64,000 nucleotides of DNA from Micropterix aruncella (lineage: Eukaryota > Arthropoda > Insecta > Lepidoptera > Micropterigidae), in NCBI GenBank assembly GCA_944548615.1, contig OX155979.1, forward strand, positions 15,219,597 through 15,283,596, written 5' to 3'. Positions 10,106 through 21,225 of the stretch are shown piece by piece. Every line of letters starts with the position of its first letter. Position 1 is the first letter of the stretch. The notes beneath the pieces were generated by a model. The model was not told the origin of the DNA, searched no databases, and worked only from the letters and a program-made list of their open reading frames with translations. Position numbers and translations under genes: made by a program.

Positions 10106-11342
10106 CGCTAACTTATACCCCGATTCTTCCACAGCCTTTCTAGCTTGCTCATGGCCGATCTTGCCATCTAGCTTCTGCGTGAGACCTCCTTTTTGCAGTT
10201 TCCGTCGTTGCATATCATGGAACGTTATTAGAAGTTGTAACAAAAATCCAAATTTGTGTGGCATGTTATGCTTCAGAAACATGTTGCACGAATTGGAACA
10301 TGCTTCGCGCGCATTTCTCGTGTATTTCTCGTGTTTTTTTATTGGTCTTACTCAGGTTTTGAGTTGTTTCATAAGCATTGTTCCGGGTCTGCGAGCATTC
10401 CTCCAGAAATTCGCATAAAAGCTATGACGTTTGAGCTGTCAGATGAGAAATAGCCGTATTGCACGGCCCAATAAAAAATGACCCTCCTGGTGTCCTTGCC
10501 GTAACAATAAATTTAAGAGATTTAAAAAATATCAAGTTCGAAAGAACATTTTCATAAATATAATAAATATTACAAAAATATTACTATTTTATTGTGAACA
10601 TGAGTTGTTATAAGTTTTTTTTTTTGCCTAAAGTTTGTTTAACGACAGGCCACTTCCGGCCTGTCAAATCTGGCCACTGCCACTGGAGGGAACATTTTGT
10701 TCCTCGATGGCGCGAGCGATTTTACTGACTCGCGCTGGCAGACAGAGAACTCGGTAAAAACCCAAGTGATCCGCGAAGTTTAGTGCACTAGAAGTGCGGC
10801 GTTTTTGAGTAATGTGAAAAAGGTCTTCATTTTGGTAAGCGTTTCATTTTTTTTGGGTTCAATCCGCTAAACGAGTTTGTAAAAGTAATGGTGGTTTTTT
10901 TTCTTTTTGTCACAGCTTGGGTTATGCTGTGTTGCCTTTTATTTCCTATGGTAAAGAAACCTTAGGAATCGGCCAACCGTGCCCAGATTTTTCTCGCCTG
11001 GATATACAATTGAGCCGGAAAAAGTACGATATGTCACCGTAGTCGGAAGAGGAGATTTACGGAAGGAACTACCTACCGAATAGAGGACCTTTGTTTTATA
11101 ACTCGTTAATTTGTTGTTTTATTTTAAATTTGCGAAGGTTTATTCTCCGTTTTGCCAAATTTAGTGCCAAACCAAATTCATTCCCCGAACCTGTGGTTGT
11201 TTTTTAATTTTTGGTCATCACCTAGCCTCCTATGGTATTATTGGCGTTTAGGATAAATGCGATGGCGCTCTCAATTTTTGTTTTGGTATAACGTAAAAAT
11301 GATCCCCAATCACAAGTTATAAAGTGACTAAAATAAAGCTAC
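10106..11342. other. Dap160 intron DNA, unassigned
   Basis: No conserved domain was found. 10640-10840 is GC-richer and ends in a donor-like TTGGTAAGCG; it may be part of an unrecognised element. The stretch has A/T runs but no clear boundaries. Confidence 0.3.
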
Positions 11343-11445
11343 CTGAACGTAGGTGGTATCAGCTCCGGAGGCAGTTTGGCTGGTATCAGTTCCCCCCGGG
11401 TCGCCGATTCACACAAATACATCGCCAGCACAAATTCTTCACATC
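11343..11445 (-). CDS. Dap160: Dap160 exon 6 (EH2 C-terminal part)
   Basis: Acceptor TTTCTGGCAG and donor GTAGCT bound 103 bp. In the carried phase it reads GCEEFVLAMYLCESATRGEL and ends ELIPPTFR, the conserved close of EH2 (family: EEFILAMHL ... PPEYIPPSFR). The calcium loop is completed across the exon 5/6 junction. Confidence 0.92.
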
Positions 11446-11582
11446 CTGCCAGAAAAAACAAGTATATAGCACATATAGCGTTAGAGTTCAGGGCATAACA
11501 TAGCGCACACACACAAAGAAGGAACTCCCATCAGAAAATAAATGTTTTTTTAATTTTGGAACTGTGGAGACTATCTGTCAAA

Positions 11583-12195
11583 ATAAAATAAATAAAATAA
11601 ATACAAACGGAGCTGCCATGGAATTCACCGACCGAAATCGGGCCCATCATACACAATTATTACACTTCTGGGAGGTGAACGGTGGATTCCGGACTAACGA
11701 ACGGCTGTGGTAGGTTTAGGACAGCTGTCTTGCCACACGTGAGCGTTCACCTTACCACCCATTCACTCCCCCTTCGAAGCCATAGAATTTGAGATGTGGA
11801 AATCGCGGTTTTAGATAATTTTCCTAGAAAGGAGTTGATTATTTTCCTAGAGAGACTAAGATCTTTAAAAAGGTAAAACAAGGATTTAGCGCCAACTTTC
11901 ACCGCATGAAGGTAACAGTGAAGCCGTTCCGGGCGACGGCATTTGCGAGATCATGGTAATTATTTAATTTGTAATCGTGGTCTTTCGGGATATTTGATTC
12001 ACATGGAACAGTTAATTCTACGATAAGGACCATCTTCCGAGATAGAGAGTATAGAGTTCTATCTGGACGCAGGGCAGAATCCAATCTGTAGCTTTCTCAA
12101 TTATTGAGAAAGGTTTTGCAGTGAAATGTTTTTTGCCTTTAGAGCCAACCCGCACAAACTGTATTGGGGGTTTGGAGGGTACTGTGGAGCCCTTG
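11583..12195 (-). mobile_element. R2-type LINE 3' end copy 2
   Basis: Minus strand: PSKPPIQFVRVGSKGKKHFT, IIEKATDWIL, LRPDRTLYSLS and VELTVPCESNIPKDHDYKLN, then a UTR and an AATAAAATAAAT tail at 11583-11607. It has small deletions relative to the copy at 17545-16944 (the SVSKQYKFPESLG segment is missing). Confidence 0.85.
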
Positions 12196-12289
12196 ATAGA
12201 AATACAGAAATACATTTCATTGAAAGAATAGAAATATATTTCATTGAAAGAAACGAGTTGATCTTTTTTTAAAAAAAGAAAAAGGGTAG

Positions 12290-12640
12290 AGATAGACTCA
12301 GCTCACTTATGCAACTTATACGATGCAACGCTCCCTTGTTGGTGAGCACATTTGTCCCACGTATCCAACGTATATTTGACATCAGAAGCTGTTGTCACTT
12401 CTTGTCGTCACTTCTGAGGAGAAATTCCACCCTTTGGGAGGCCACGGTCTTCCACTTCGATCGAGCCGGGATAACACACTCGCCATTCCGATACATCATT
12501 CTTCTGTATACATGCACTCTTTTACGGTCCATTCTGCTCGTTTATGGAATCAGCTCCCTCACTCTATCAGGAATGCACCTTTATCGCACACTTTTAAAAA
12601 GTTGTTGAAGAAACATTTACTTTCACACAGCCACTAACTA
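12290..12640 (+). mobile_element. LINE RT C-terminal relic
   Basis: Frameshifted sequence ends VHSARLWNQLPHSIRNAPLS and TFKKLLKKHLLSH, a typical non-LTR RT C-terminus. The family is undetermined. Confidence 0.65.
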
Positions 12641-12654
12641 ATTACGTCTTAATT

Positions 12655-13330
12655 CAAAGCTAGTGCAAAACTGCATATCACTACTGAATTCCCTAGGCGA
12701 AAAGAACAGGGTAATTCTAAGATGGGTTCCCAGCCATGCAGGAATCGAGGGAAATGAAAAAGCCGACGAACTTACTAAGACGGGAGCAAAGGGAACGTTA
12801 TACGGCCCTGAACCTTGCTGTGGCGTACCAAAAAGCCTTGCAAACCTAATGCTCAAACAAATATGTTTAGAACAATCCATCAACCACTGGAACAACATGC
12901 CAGGGTTGAATCAATCCAAAGGCTTACGACCCTAAGACGGCCTGTGAGGCCTTTATCGCTAAATAGGAACAATCTACGCATACTGGTGAGAGCGCTCACG
13001 GGGCGTGTGGCCTTAACAAACACATGTTCAACCTCAAGCTCAGAGACACAAAAATGTACAGGTTCTGCCAAGGAGTAGAAGAAACTCCCCAGCACCTCAT
13101 ATGCGAGTGTGGCCCGCTGATGCGTAATAGATACACCCACTCGGGTGGTCACTATATCCAACCTGAGGAGGTAAAACAATCTGGCGCCAAAAGCCTGCTG
13201 CGGTTCTTAAATGACACGAGGCTTAGCGCAGAACTATAGTAGGTGGCGAACACAATAGATCAGTAATGGTCGCAGTGTTACAAGGCTCATAAAGACCTTA
13301 GAAAAGCCCCACTCAACAAATAAAAAAAAC
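12655..13330 (+). mobile_element. RNase-H LINE fragment, second family
   Basis: Reads NRVILRWVPSHAGIEGNEKA (RNase H: VPSHAGIEGNEKAD), GAKGTLYGPEPCCG and, after a frameshift near 12930, LRILVRALTGRVAL then YRFCQGVEETPQHLICECGP (C-x3..H-x3-C-like knuckle). It differs in sequence from the RNase-H LINE at 2706-3515. Confidence 0.82.
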
Positions 13331-13559
13331 TAAATACCTCACCTTGTCCTCTCCTTTATCCTACCCTGGGCGACCTTAGTATAAGTTATTGACATATATT
13401 TGTATACGTTTATTTTAAATTTAACTTTACTACTTCTGTGTGTATTGTACGGTGACAATTAGGAATTAGTTTATTAAATGGTTGACTGTAAAATATCGCT
13501 ATAACAATAAGTCCGCCATTTGTGCATACATTGTCTTTTTTTATAAAACCAGTGTAATA

Positions 13560-14625
13560 TTGGATGGGGTGGATGTGGTAAAACCCTGCTAGAGCCATTG
13601 CAAGTTGCGCAGATTATTCAAAATTATTCTACGTAGACCATATCGCCATCCCACTAATGAACTGTATAAGGAAGCTAAAGTTCTTGATTGTAGGCAACTT
13701 TTTCTAAAAACTTCCCTCTTAAGGCTATTTTTGGACAATAACTCAAATTTAGGAATAATTCAGAACCGGCGACCAACGAGACAAGTTGTAGAAAATAGCT
13801 TAATAATACCCAGAAGGAAAACATCATTTGGACAAAGACATTACTCTTTCATTGCGCCGAGATTTTACAATCTGATCAATATGGAAACAAAAATGAATTT
13901 GACATTTAGGGAATTCAAAAATAAATTAAAGAAATGGTTATCGAATCATGACAGACTAACCATACATCAAATGTTAGAAATAATAGTATAATAAAACTTA
14001 GGTGCACAAATTATTAACATATTTTTAAACTTATATGTTAAGTATTTTTTAACATTGAACTAACTACCAAAAAATATTTGACTTTGACAATGAATTATAC
14101 TTTTAGACTAGGTATTTTTATATTAAATCTTATATTACTCAAAACATAATATTAAATAATAATGACTGTTTCTTTCTTTTCTCACATATAACTTTATTTA
14201 TATTATTTAATCGAATTTTATATTATATTTATTGCCGATTTAATAATGGAATTGCATTTTATTTATTATATATTTTTAATATTTTTTTATTATTATTATT
14301 TTTTATTTTAATCTGAAGACCACATTTTAGGGCAATTTAGTGTAATTAGCTTTTTACTAAAACTTGTACATTTGTAGGCAACCAAGCAATCAAGCAAACT
14401 TGATTGTAATATTGGAGTCCTGTCCACCCTAGAACGGGCTAGTCCCAGTTGGGTGACAGAAACAAATAAGCAAAAGGTTAAGATTTTGCCATTCGGTTCC
14501 TGTTATTTTTGTAAGCTTATCAATGTTTTATAGTAATTAATTCTTAAATAAATAATAAATAAATTAAATTAAATTCATTAAGTAATAGTTTTAGAGCAAA
14601 ATAAAGTTATTCTATTCTATTCTAT
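13560..14625 (+). mobile_element. LINE 'F' family 3' end, copy 1
   Basis: Reads LDGVDVVKPC/GWGGCGKT-type sequence, then ILRRPYRHPTNELYKEAKVL, SFGQRHYSFIAPRFYNLINM and FREFKNKLKKWL, stop at ~13991, and a ~600-bp AT-rich UTR containing CCACCCTAGAACGGGCTAG. It ends in AATAAATAAATT-like repeats and a (TTCTA)n run at 14610-14632. A minus copy at 60715-61870 is almost identical. Confidence 0.85.
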
Positions 14626-14639
14626 TCTATACTTCTCAG

Positions 14640-15062
14640 AAAGTGCACTAATAGGCTTTTCAACATGTTCTCTGATCTCATGAGTGAGTTTGAGAACCTT
14701 TTTCTCAGTCTGTTATATTTAAATGAATATTTCCACACAACAAAAACATAAACAAAAGTTAAGAAAAGAATATACTGGATTCAGATAATGGTAAATGGCT
14801 TCATATCGCCTTAACAAATCAATCAGTTATCTCCCATTCAATACGTAAATAAACAAATATAAATGCATGCATCGGTTCTTTTCTCTGTGCATGCAATGAC
14901 ACGTTGCGAATGAAGTTCTCTCTAGAAGCACACTGGTCTTACGTTCGACAGCATACTGTAATCCCCTCTACCTTTCCTTCACCTTCCAGTGCATTGGAGG
15001 ATTGCAAAAGTTCCCAACAGTTGTCCAATCATTCTGGCATTGAAGGTCAACTACATGAGCTA
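14640..15062. other. Unassigned Dap160 intron DNA
   Basis: No family recognised. The reading frame across 14930-15062 joins that of the adjacent LINE only because of the insertion. Confidence 0.3.
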
Positions 15063-15076
15063 TATGACATCCTTCA

Positions 15077-15800
15077 ATTTGTCTCCGACAGTGCCTCCGT
15101 GCTAAAAGCGCTAGCAAAAAATACTATAACCTCTGTCCTTGTACTGGAATGCCACAATGCGCTTCAATCCATTGCAAGGTCAAATAGAGTAACCCTGCAA
15201 TGGATTAAAGGGCACAGCGACTCACTGGGCAACGACGCGGTAGACGAACTGGCCAAAAGGGATCAAAGAAAATAGTATATAAACCGGAACCCTCGATGCC
15301 CATACCCCAGGCCCAAATAAAAACATGGCTACGCATGAACACCGATGAAACCCACCTTACAAAATGGAAAAAAAACGCAGGATGCAGGCAAACAAAGAAC
15401 ACGGTTCCGGAAGCGTCTAAAAAACTTGCCCGTAACCTCACTAGTCTAAAAAGGGACAAAATCCGTAAAGTCATAGGTACTATGACAGGCCACTGTCCCC
15501 TAAACAAACACCTGTTTACCATAGGTGTAGCAGACAGCCCTCTATGCAGAGGATGCATGGAGGAAGAAGAAACGCCACAGCATGTGCTCATGGAATGCAG
15601 GAGCGTGGCAGAGCAACGGGCAAAAATACTACAATCTCCAGCATCTGTCTCGGAGGCCTGTAGCAACCCAAACAGGCTGCTAACCTTCTGGGACAGCCTG
15701 GGTTGGCTGGAGTAACACAAATAGAAACATGAGCCACGCACAACGGCCCAATCAAGAGGCCAAGTGCGAGAAAAAAGCCCAGATAAACTAACTAATTAAC
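15077..15800 (+). mobile_element. RNase-H LINE insertion next to Dap160 exon 5
   Basis: A 724-bp 5'-truncated copy of the element at 2706-3515 (FVSDSASVLKALAKNT, VTLQWIKGHSDSLGNDAVDE, TGHCPLNKHLFTIGVADSPL, GCMEEEETPQHVLMECRSVA). It ends CCCAGATAAACTAACTAATT. A 14-bp target duplication TATGACATCCTTCA flanks it at 15063-15076 and 15801-15814. It is opposite in orientation to Dap160. Confidence 0.9.
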
Positions 15801-15842
15801 TATGACATCCTTCATACCCTGGAAAAAACGATTGAATCTTAC

Positions 15843-16000
15843 CCAGTTTTCCGTCCACATCCAGGTCTGCGAGACCCCATATCTTTGCGAGGGTTGCCTG
15901 TGGAAGTTTGCTCTGCAGCATGATGCCCCTCGCTTGCGGTCCACTCACAAGGCCAGTCTTGTTTCGGTCCGTGGCGTTAAACAGCTGAGTGTACTTCAAC
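15843..16000 (-). CDS. Dap160: Dap160 exon 5 (EH2 N-terminal part)
   Basis: Acceptor TTATCAACAG and donor GTAAGATT bound 158 bp coding [16 protein letters not shown] and [19 protein letters not shown], the EH2 helix and the first half of the calcium loop. It ends with one base that exon 6 completes. A non-LTR insertion's target duplication ends at 15814, only 28 bp from this donor. Confidence 0.93.
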
Positions 16001-16039
16001 CTGTTGATAATTAATCAATATTAAGTCATTTGCTATGCT

Positions 16040-16565
16040 ATTGATATATCGCTCATTTGGTGCAACAATGACGTAAATACCTTTTTTTCAAAAACAACTT
16101 AAATATCTGAAAATGTGTGGAAAGACTATTTACATCGGGAGAAACATCGATAGAATTGAATTTGTGGTGATTTGCCGCGAGATGGCGCGAGTGTCATTGT
16201 TGAATTGAGTAAAATGGCGCTATTTCTGTTGCTACAACGTCTGAAAGGCCAGTTGCGCGGGGCGCTCCGCTGAGTGTGGTTGTGTTTGGGAGCTACAACT
16301 ACGTAAAGGTATTTATGACATTTAATTCGATATTTTTGGTGCAACTGCGACATCGATATTTTTGGTGCAAATTGACCAATTGCGACATTGTTACTCCAAA
16401 AATCAATAAGTTCTTGGTGAAACAATGACAAAATTGCGTAATTACGTCAATGTTTGTCCAAGTAAGGTACCTTCTTGGTGAAACAACGACGGAATTTTGT
16501 AAATATGTCATTGTAGCTCCAAAAATGGCATTTTTTAAATTGTTCATTGACGAAATTGAGTAATT
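16040..16565. repeat. Degenerate inverted/tandem repeat cluster
   Basis: Variants of TTGGTGCAACAATGAC recur near 16055, 16335, 16360, 16412 and 16472, and ACGTAAATACCTTT near 16073 reappears inverted near 16300. It looks like a decayed inverted-repeat element in the intron before exon 5. Confidence 0.45.
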
Positions 16566-16940
16566 AAGATAACTGGAGTGAAGCTGAAATAAATAAAATA
16601 AAAAAACAAAGATCTACTAGTCATCGAATAACTAAGGTTATACGAGATATTAATGTGGTTCCAACGTATACTTCAAAAAGAGAAATTCCGGCAAACAAGA
16701 AAAATGATTTAAAAGAACTGTTACAAAAAAACATTATTCCTCGGTATTACTCTGCTTTTTATGAAAGTTTTTCCTAAAGGATTTTTTTTTTCTATTGCTC
16801 AGTATTTTTCACACTTATGCGTATACTGGCACTTAATTAAAAGTAGGTAAAAGGTATTATTTAATCAGTGACTTTCTGCCAATAAGACAAATTGTGATCA
16901 TAGTTCAGTATTAAGTAAGATGTTTCTTGTTTTAACCTTT
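16566..16940. other. Unassigned Dap160 intron DNA
   Basis: AT-rich, no domain seen. Confidence 0.3.
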
Positions 16941-16943
16941 AGT

Positions 16944-17545
16944 AAAATAAAAAATAAAATACAAACGGAGCTGCCATGGAATTCACCGACCGGAGTCGGG
17001 CCCATCATAATACAATGTTTTTTTTTTTTTTACACTTCTGGGGGGTGAGCAGTGGATTCCGGACTTACGAACCGGCTATGGTAGGTTTAGGACAGCTGTC
17101 TTTCCACATGTGAGCGTTCACCCTACCACCCATTCACCCCCCCCTTCGAAGCCATAGAATTTGAGATGCAGAAATCGCGGTTTTAGATAATTTTTCTAGA
17201 AAGGAGTTGATTATTTTCCTGGAGAGACCAAGATCTTTAAAAAGGCGAAACAAAGATTTAGCTGGCAGGCCACGAGCGCCTACTTCCACCGCGTGAAGGT
17301 GAACAGTGAAGCCGTTCCGAGTGACGGCATTTGCGAGGTCATGGTATTTATTTAATTTGTACTCGTGGTCTTTTGGGATATTTGATTCCCATGGAACAGT
17401 TAATTCTACGATAAGGACCATCTTCCGAGATAGAGAGTAAAGAGTTATATCTGGACGCAGGGCTGTGCATCCGAGACTTTCAGGGAATTTATACTGCTTA
17501 GAGACCGAATCGACCTCCATAATCCAATCTGAAGCTTTCTCGATT
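16944..17545 (-). mobile_element. R2-type LINE 3' end copy 3 (longest open frame)
   Basis: Minus strand is open over ~140 codons: IIEKASDWIMEVDSVSKQYK, FPESLGCTALRPDITLYSLS, MVLIVELTVPWESNIPKDHE, LHAVEVGARGLPAKSLFRLF and LSKTAISASQILWLRRGG. RPD followed by E-L-T-V and a later Glu-Val-Gly fit a restriction-like endonuclease core. The UTR ends in an A/T tail at ~16944. Confidence 0.85.
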
Positions 17546-17741
17546 ATTGAGAATGACACTCACAAATAACGTGGCTTTCTATTGGTAAAATAATTTTCAA
17601 AATCGGTTCAGTAGTCGACGAAGGGTCGCCAGTCACAATTCTGCGACTGATTGCTACGAAGTGCGCGGCAATGCAGACACAGTGGTTGTTTAATTGTGAG
17701 CTTCTCCAACAATCTTTACAGTGTAAAAACAGGCAATTGTA

Positions 17742-18687
17742 ACTAGTGTTTTTTATAGAGGTATAGAACTTTAAGTTGGCAACACTTTAACTGGCGGCCA
17801 TTTTTCAGGTGTCAAGTGATTTATGTTTAGTTTGGTTTGGCATTTCAACATGAATAGACTGACGCCTGAACAACGCTTCCAATTGTGCAAATTCATTTTG
17901 AAAATCATTTGATCCCGCCAATCATTGGCCCCGATTTTCATAAGCGAATTTTGCTTAGCGATGAAGCTCACTTTTGGTAGAATGGATACGTCAATAAACA
18001 AAACTGCTGTATTTGGAGTGATGATAATCCTCAAGTGTATGTTGAGACACCGTTACATCCAGAAAAACTGACTGTTTGGTGTGCTTTATGGGCTGGTGGA
18101 ATCATTGGTCCGTACTTCTTTAAAAACGATGCTGGTCAGAACGTTAGTCAATGGTGACCGCTATAGAGCCATGATTACTGACTTTTTCGTTCATCAATTG
18201 AACAACCATGATGGTTGTGTGTGGATGGAATAGCTGTGGTTTCAACAATACGGCGCAACATGTCCCACAGTTCGTGCCACAATTGATTTATCGAAGGAAA
18301 CGTTTGGTAACAGCATAGTTTCACGTTTCGGACCCGTGAATTGGCCTCCAAGATCGTGCGATTTAACGCCGCTAGACTATTTTCTGTGGGGATATGCGAA
18401 GTCGCTGGTCTACGCCGATAAGCCCGAAACGATTGACCACTTGGAGGACAACATTCGCTGCGTTATTGCCGATATACGGCCACAAATGTTAGAAAAAGTC
18501 ATTGAAAATTGGACCTCTATATTAGACTACGTCCGAGCCAGCAGTGGTGGTCATATGCCAGAAGTCATATTTAAATTAAAATGCCAGAAGATAATCTTTC
18601 GAATAAAGTAAATTTCATGTCAATTTAAATAATTCATCTTTGTTTCATTTCATTTCAAAATTCGATACCTCTATAAAAAACACCCTT
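17742..18687 (+). mobile_element. Tc1/mariner-type transposon relic
   Basis: Inverted termini share GTGTTTTTTATAGAGGTAT at 17746-17764 and its complement at 18665-18683, and TA dinucleotides flank the unit (17740-17741 and 18688-18689). Length is ~946 bp, shorter than usual because the transposase N-terminus is deleted. Confidence 0.85.
17846..18611 (+). pseudogene. Mariner-family transposase, inactive
   Basis: Fragments read MNRLTPEQRFQLCKFIL, then a gap where the helix-turn-helix should be, then FHKRILLSDEAHFW, NPQVYVETPLHPEKLTVWCA, GGIIGPYFFKNDAGQNV, QQYGAT in place of the usual QQDGAT, and CDLTPLDYFLWGYAKSLVYA. The second catalytic Asp is replaced by Tyr, and stops and frameshifts occur near 17910, 17980, 18155 and 18228. 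It cannot encode an active enzyme. Confidence 0.85.
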
Positions 18688-18733
18688 TATAAGTAAGGAA
18701 CTAATATTAGTAGTCAATATAGTGGGTACGTAC

Positions 18734-18874
18734 CTTTGAGCAACGGGAATGCTCCACTCCGGTGACAGAGGTGTGGGTGATATCATGCCTGTTAGTTCGG
18801 AGTTGCCCGGAGGCGAGAAGTCCGTCAACGGTTGCTGGATAGGCGTTGATGTCACCGGACCCACCGCTGTCGGA
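18734..18874 (-). CDS. Dap160: Dap160 exon 4 (linker before EH2)
   Basis: Acceptor TTCGCAG and donor GTACGT bound 141 bp. With the carried AG the exon reads SPTAVGPVTSTPIQQPL through to EWSIPVAQR, and the last Arg is completed by exon 5. The segment EW(S)IPVAQ just before LKYTQLFN resembles the EWAVPQSSRLKYRQLF region of intersectins. A mariner relic lies immediately upstream on the plus-strand map, ending at 18687. Confidence 0.88.
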
Positions 18875-19044
18875 CTGCGAACAATTACATTTCAATAACT
18901 GAATAGTTAACTGGCAGCAGGCAAGGTTGAGAAAAGGAAGATACGAGGTAAGCAATTTGATATTTCACTCTGATTAATGCTGCAAGCGCTAAAAAAATAC
19001 ACGCAGTGTCGCATCTGCCGCTGTTATTTTCCGACAATAAATTA

Positions 19045-19412
19045 AAATAAAATACGAACGGAGCTGCCATGGAATTCACCGACCGAAGTCGGGCCCATCA
19101 TATATAATTATTACACTTCTGGGAGGTGAACGGTGGATTCCGGACTAACGACCGGCTGTGGTAGGTTTAGGACAGCTGTCTTGCCACATGTGAGCTTTCA
19201 ACTTAGCACCCATTCACTCCCCCTTCGAAGCCATAGAATTTGAGATGCAGAGATCGCGGTTTTAGATAATTTTTCTAGAAAGGAGTTGATTATTTTCCTG
19301 GAGAGACCGAGATCTTTAAAAAGGCGAAACAAAGATTTAGCTGGCAGGCCACGAGCGCCTACTTCCACCGCGTGAAGGCGAACAGTGAAGCCGTTCCGAG
19401 TGACGGCATTTC
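19045..19412 (-). mobile_element. R2-type LINE 3' end copy 4 (short)
   Basis: Contains the 3' UTR and the last ~60 codons only. It is 5'-truncated at ~19412 within the AVTRNGFTVH-equivalent. The A-rich tail lies at ~19045. Confidence 0.8.
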
Positions 19413-19424
19413 CGTTCCATCGAA

Positions 19425-19511
19425 GCGAATTTTCAAAATCGGTTCAGTAGATCCAGAGATTACTTCCTACAAGCTCACAAACTTTACCTCTTTATAATAT
19501 TAGTATAGATT
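19425..19511 (+). mobile_element. RTE/SINE-type 3' end scrap
   Basis: AAAATCGGTTCAGTAGATCC and TTTATAATATTAGTATAGAT are standard 3' phrases of lepidopteran RTE-derived retroposons. It sits 14 bp from the 3' edge of Dap160 exon 3. Confidence 0.55.
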
Positions 19512-19524
19512 GATATTAACTTAC

Positions 19525-19840
19525 CTAGATAAAGTAGCCAGAAGCTGCTGCGATGAAGACATGGGCAGAACGGGAACTCCGCCTACCGGAGGAACGATAG
19601 GAACGGCCGCCGCCTCGATCAGCGGCGGCTCGGGTGCCATCGGAACGAACGCAGCGGAGGGCCCGGCAGGCATCGAAGGCATCGCACCCGGAAGCAGCGG
19701 CAGCAAAGGCACCAGCGGCGGCTGCGCGGGGGAAACGCTCGGGATCAGCGGCGGGATGCTGGCCGACATGGCGATAGGCGGCGACAGGGGCATCATTGGC
19801 TGCGGCTGAACTTGCGGCGGCGTCGCCACCTTCTGCATAC
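19525..19840 (-). CDS. Dap160: Dap160 exon 3 (Pro/Met-rich linker)
   Basis: Acceptor TTTGTAG at 19841 and donor GTAAGTT at 19524 bound a 316-bp exon in the frame left by exon 2. It encodes a low-complexity linker rich in Pro, Met, Ala and Val (for example PQVQPQPMMPLSPPIAM), as expected between the two EH domains. It ends with two bases (AG). Its GC content is clearly above the surrounding intron. Confidence 0.88.
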
Positions 19841-19989
19841 CTACAAACGCATAGTTATCATTACAAATTTCATACTTCATGTGTCAACACAAGACTTTCC
19901 CGGAAAGCAGACAATCCTCCCCCGTGCACCGAACCCTACAATCCCCCATCGACCCTATTAAAATTACATTTAAACGGCCCATTCGCCAT

Positions 19990-20110
19990 ACCATCAACTA
20001 TTCCAGTATATAGGCATTCCTACACTTGGATGCGTCACAAAATTAAGTGCTTAAACTTTAATTAATAAAAACATAACTATCATGATATTTGTCATGGCTG
20101 TAATATTATA
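19990..20110 (-). mobile_element. 3' UTR piece of the 5870-7022 LINE family
   Basis: The minus strand matches the segment at ~6880-6995, including ACGCATCCAAGTGTAGGAAT. Confidence 0.7.
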
Positions 20111-20195
20111 TTTAACTAGCTGCGCCCCGAGGTTTCACCCGCGTGGTGATAGAAAATTGTGATAATGATGATAGAAAACTATATATCTTATTATT
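20110..20195 (+). mobile_element. Retroposon head fragment split from 22785-22983
   Basis: TAGCTGCGCCCCGAGGTTTC and ACCCGCGTGG form the common head of a lepidopteran retroposon. The matching body and tail (ATCAAAACCCATTCAGTAGT, TTTTTGCGTGAAAGAGTAAC) appear only at 22785-22983 after ~2.6 kb of other DNA. Confidence 0.55.
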
Positions 20196-21225
20196 ATTAT
20201 TATTATTATTTATTTATATACACTAGCAGCTTTTGCAGCTGATGCGTGTACTTCCCGTGTTGAGTGTACTGTTTGTCTTTATTTTATTTTATTCCTTACA
20301 CTTTTTAATTGCCATTTTAACTAAATGTTTGTCTAGTAGATTTTTAAAACCATTCACTGAGATAGCACTTATCACTTCTTGTGGTAGTTTGTTCCAAGAG
20401 TCCACCACTCGGTTAGTCAAAAAGTACTTTCTTGGGTTGGAACTAAAACTGTTTCGGTTTAGTTTTAAGGAATGTCCTCGGAGTTTCTCGTTGGTGTTCA
20501 TTGTGTACATTGCATTAAGGTTGGCTACATCATAATGACCATTCAGAATCTTAAACGTCTCGATGAGGTCCCCTCTTTGTCTTCTTTGCTCAAGTGTAGT
20601 AAGACCCAGTGCATCCAAGCGGTTTTCATAAGGCTTGTTCCTTAGGGATGGAACCATCTTGGTTGCCCGCCTTTGCACTTTCTCCAGCAGTTCAATGTCT
20701 TTTATGAAGTAGGGGTTCCACACCTGGTAAGAGTATTCGAGGAGAGGGCGGACGTACGTTTTGTAGAGTTTGAGGAACAAATCAGAGTTTATGTAGGAGA
20801 AAGCTTTCCTAATCATGTAAAGAAGTGAGTTTGCTCTTTTTACAACTTCTACTATATGCGGTTCCCATTTGAGGTCCTGGGACACAATTACTCCAAGATC
20901 TTTCTGTGTGGTAACTGTGTGTACAGGGGTTCCCTCAATCGTGTATTTGTGATGCGGATTCTTGGGACCTATATGCAGTACGGTGCATTTCTCTGCGTTT
21001 AGTGTGAGAAGCCAATCCTTAGTCTATTGCACGATGTGGTCGAGGTTGTCTTGAATCAGTTGACGGCTTATGACAGGATCTCCAAAGAATTTGGTGTCAT
21101 CAGCAAAAAGCGTAAAGGATGTTTCCATAATCGCTTTGAGGTCTGTCAGGAAAATACCGAACACAACAGGGCCGATCTTGTAACGCTTTCCACGTTTTCC
21201 GCTGCTTTTCTTCCGTTTTCCCACC
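20190..21225 (-). mobile_element. CR1/Jockey-like LINE, (AAT)n tail, minus copy
   Basis: Minus strand: VVFGIFLTDLKAIMETSFTL, FADDTKFFGDPVISRQLIQD (RT box FADD), a stop near 21028, then MSQDLKWEPHIVEVVKRANS, MIRKAFSYINSDLFLKLYKT, LEKVQRRATKMVPSLRNKPY and VDSWNKLPQEVISAISVNGF. It ends at a TTATTATT run at 20190-20210. It is related to, but clearly diverged from, the copies at 1645 and 28257. Confidence 0.87.

Noticed and set aside
10100..10282. 60-codon minus-strand frame with an EESGYKL-like end
   Set aside because: It resembles part of a small domain only loosely, lies at the edge of an RTE fragment, and has no supporting splice sites.
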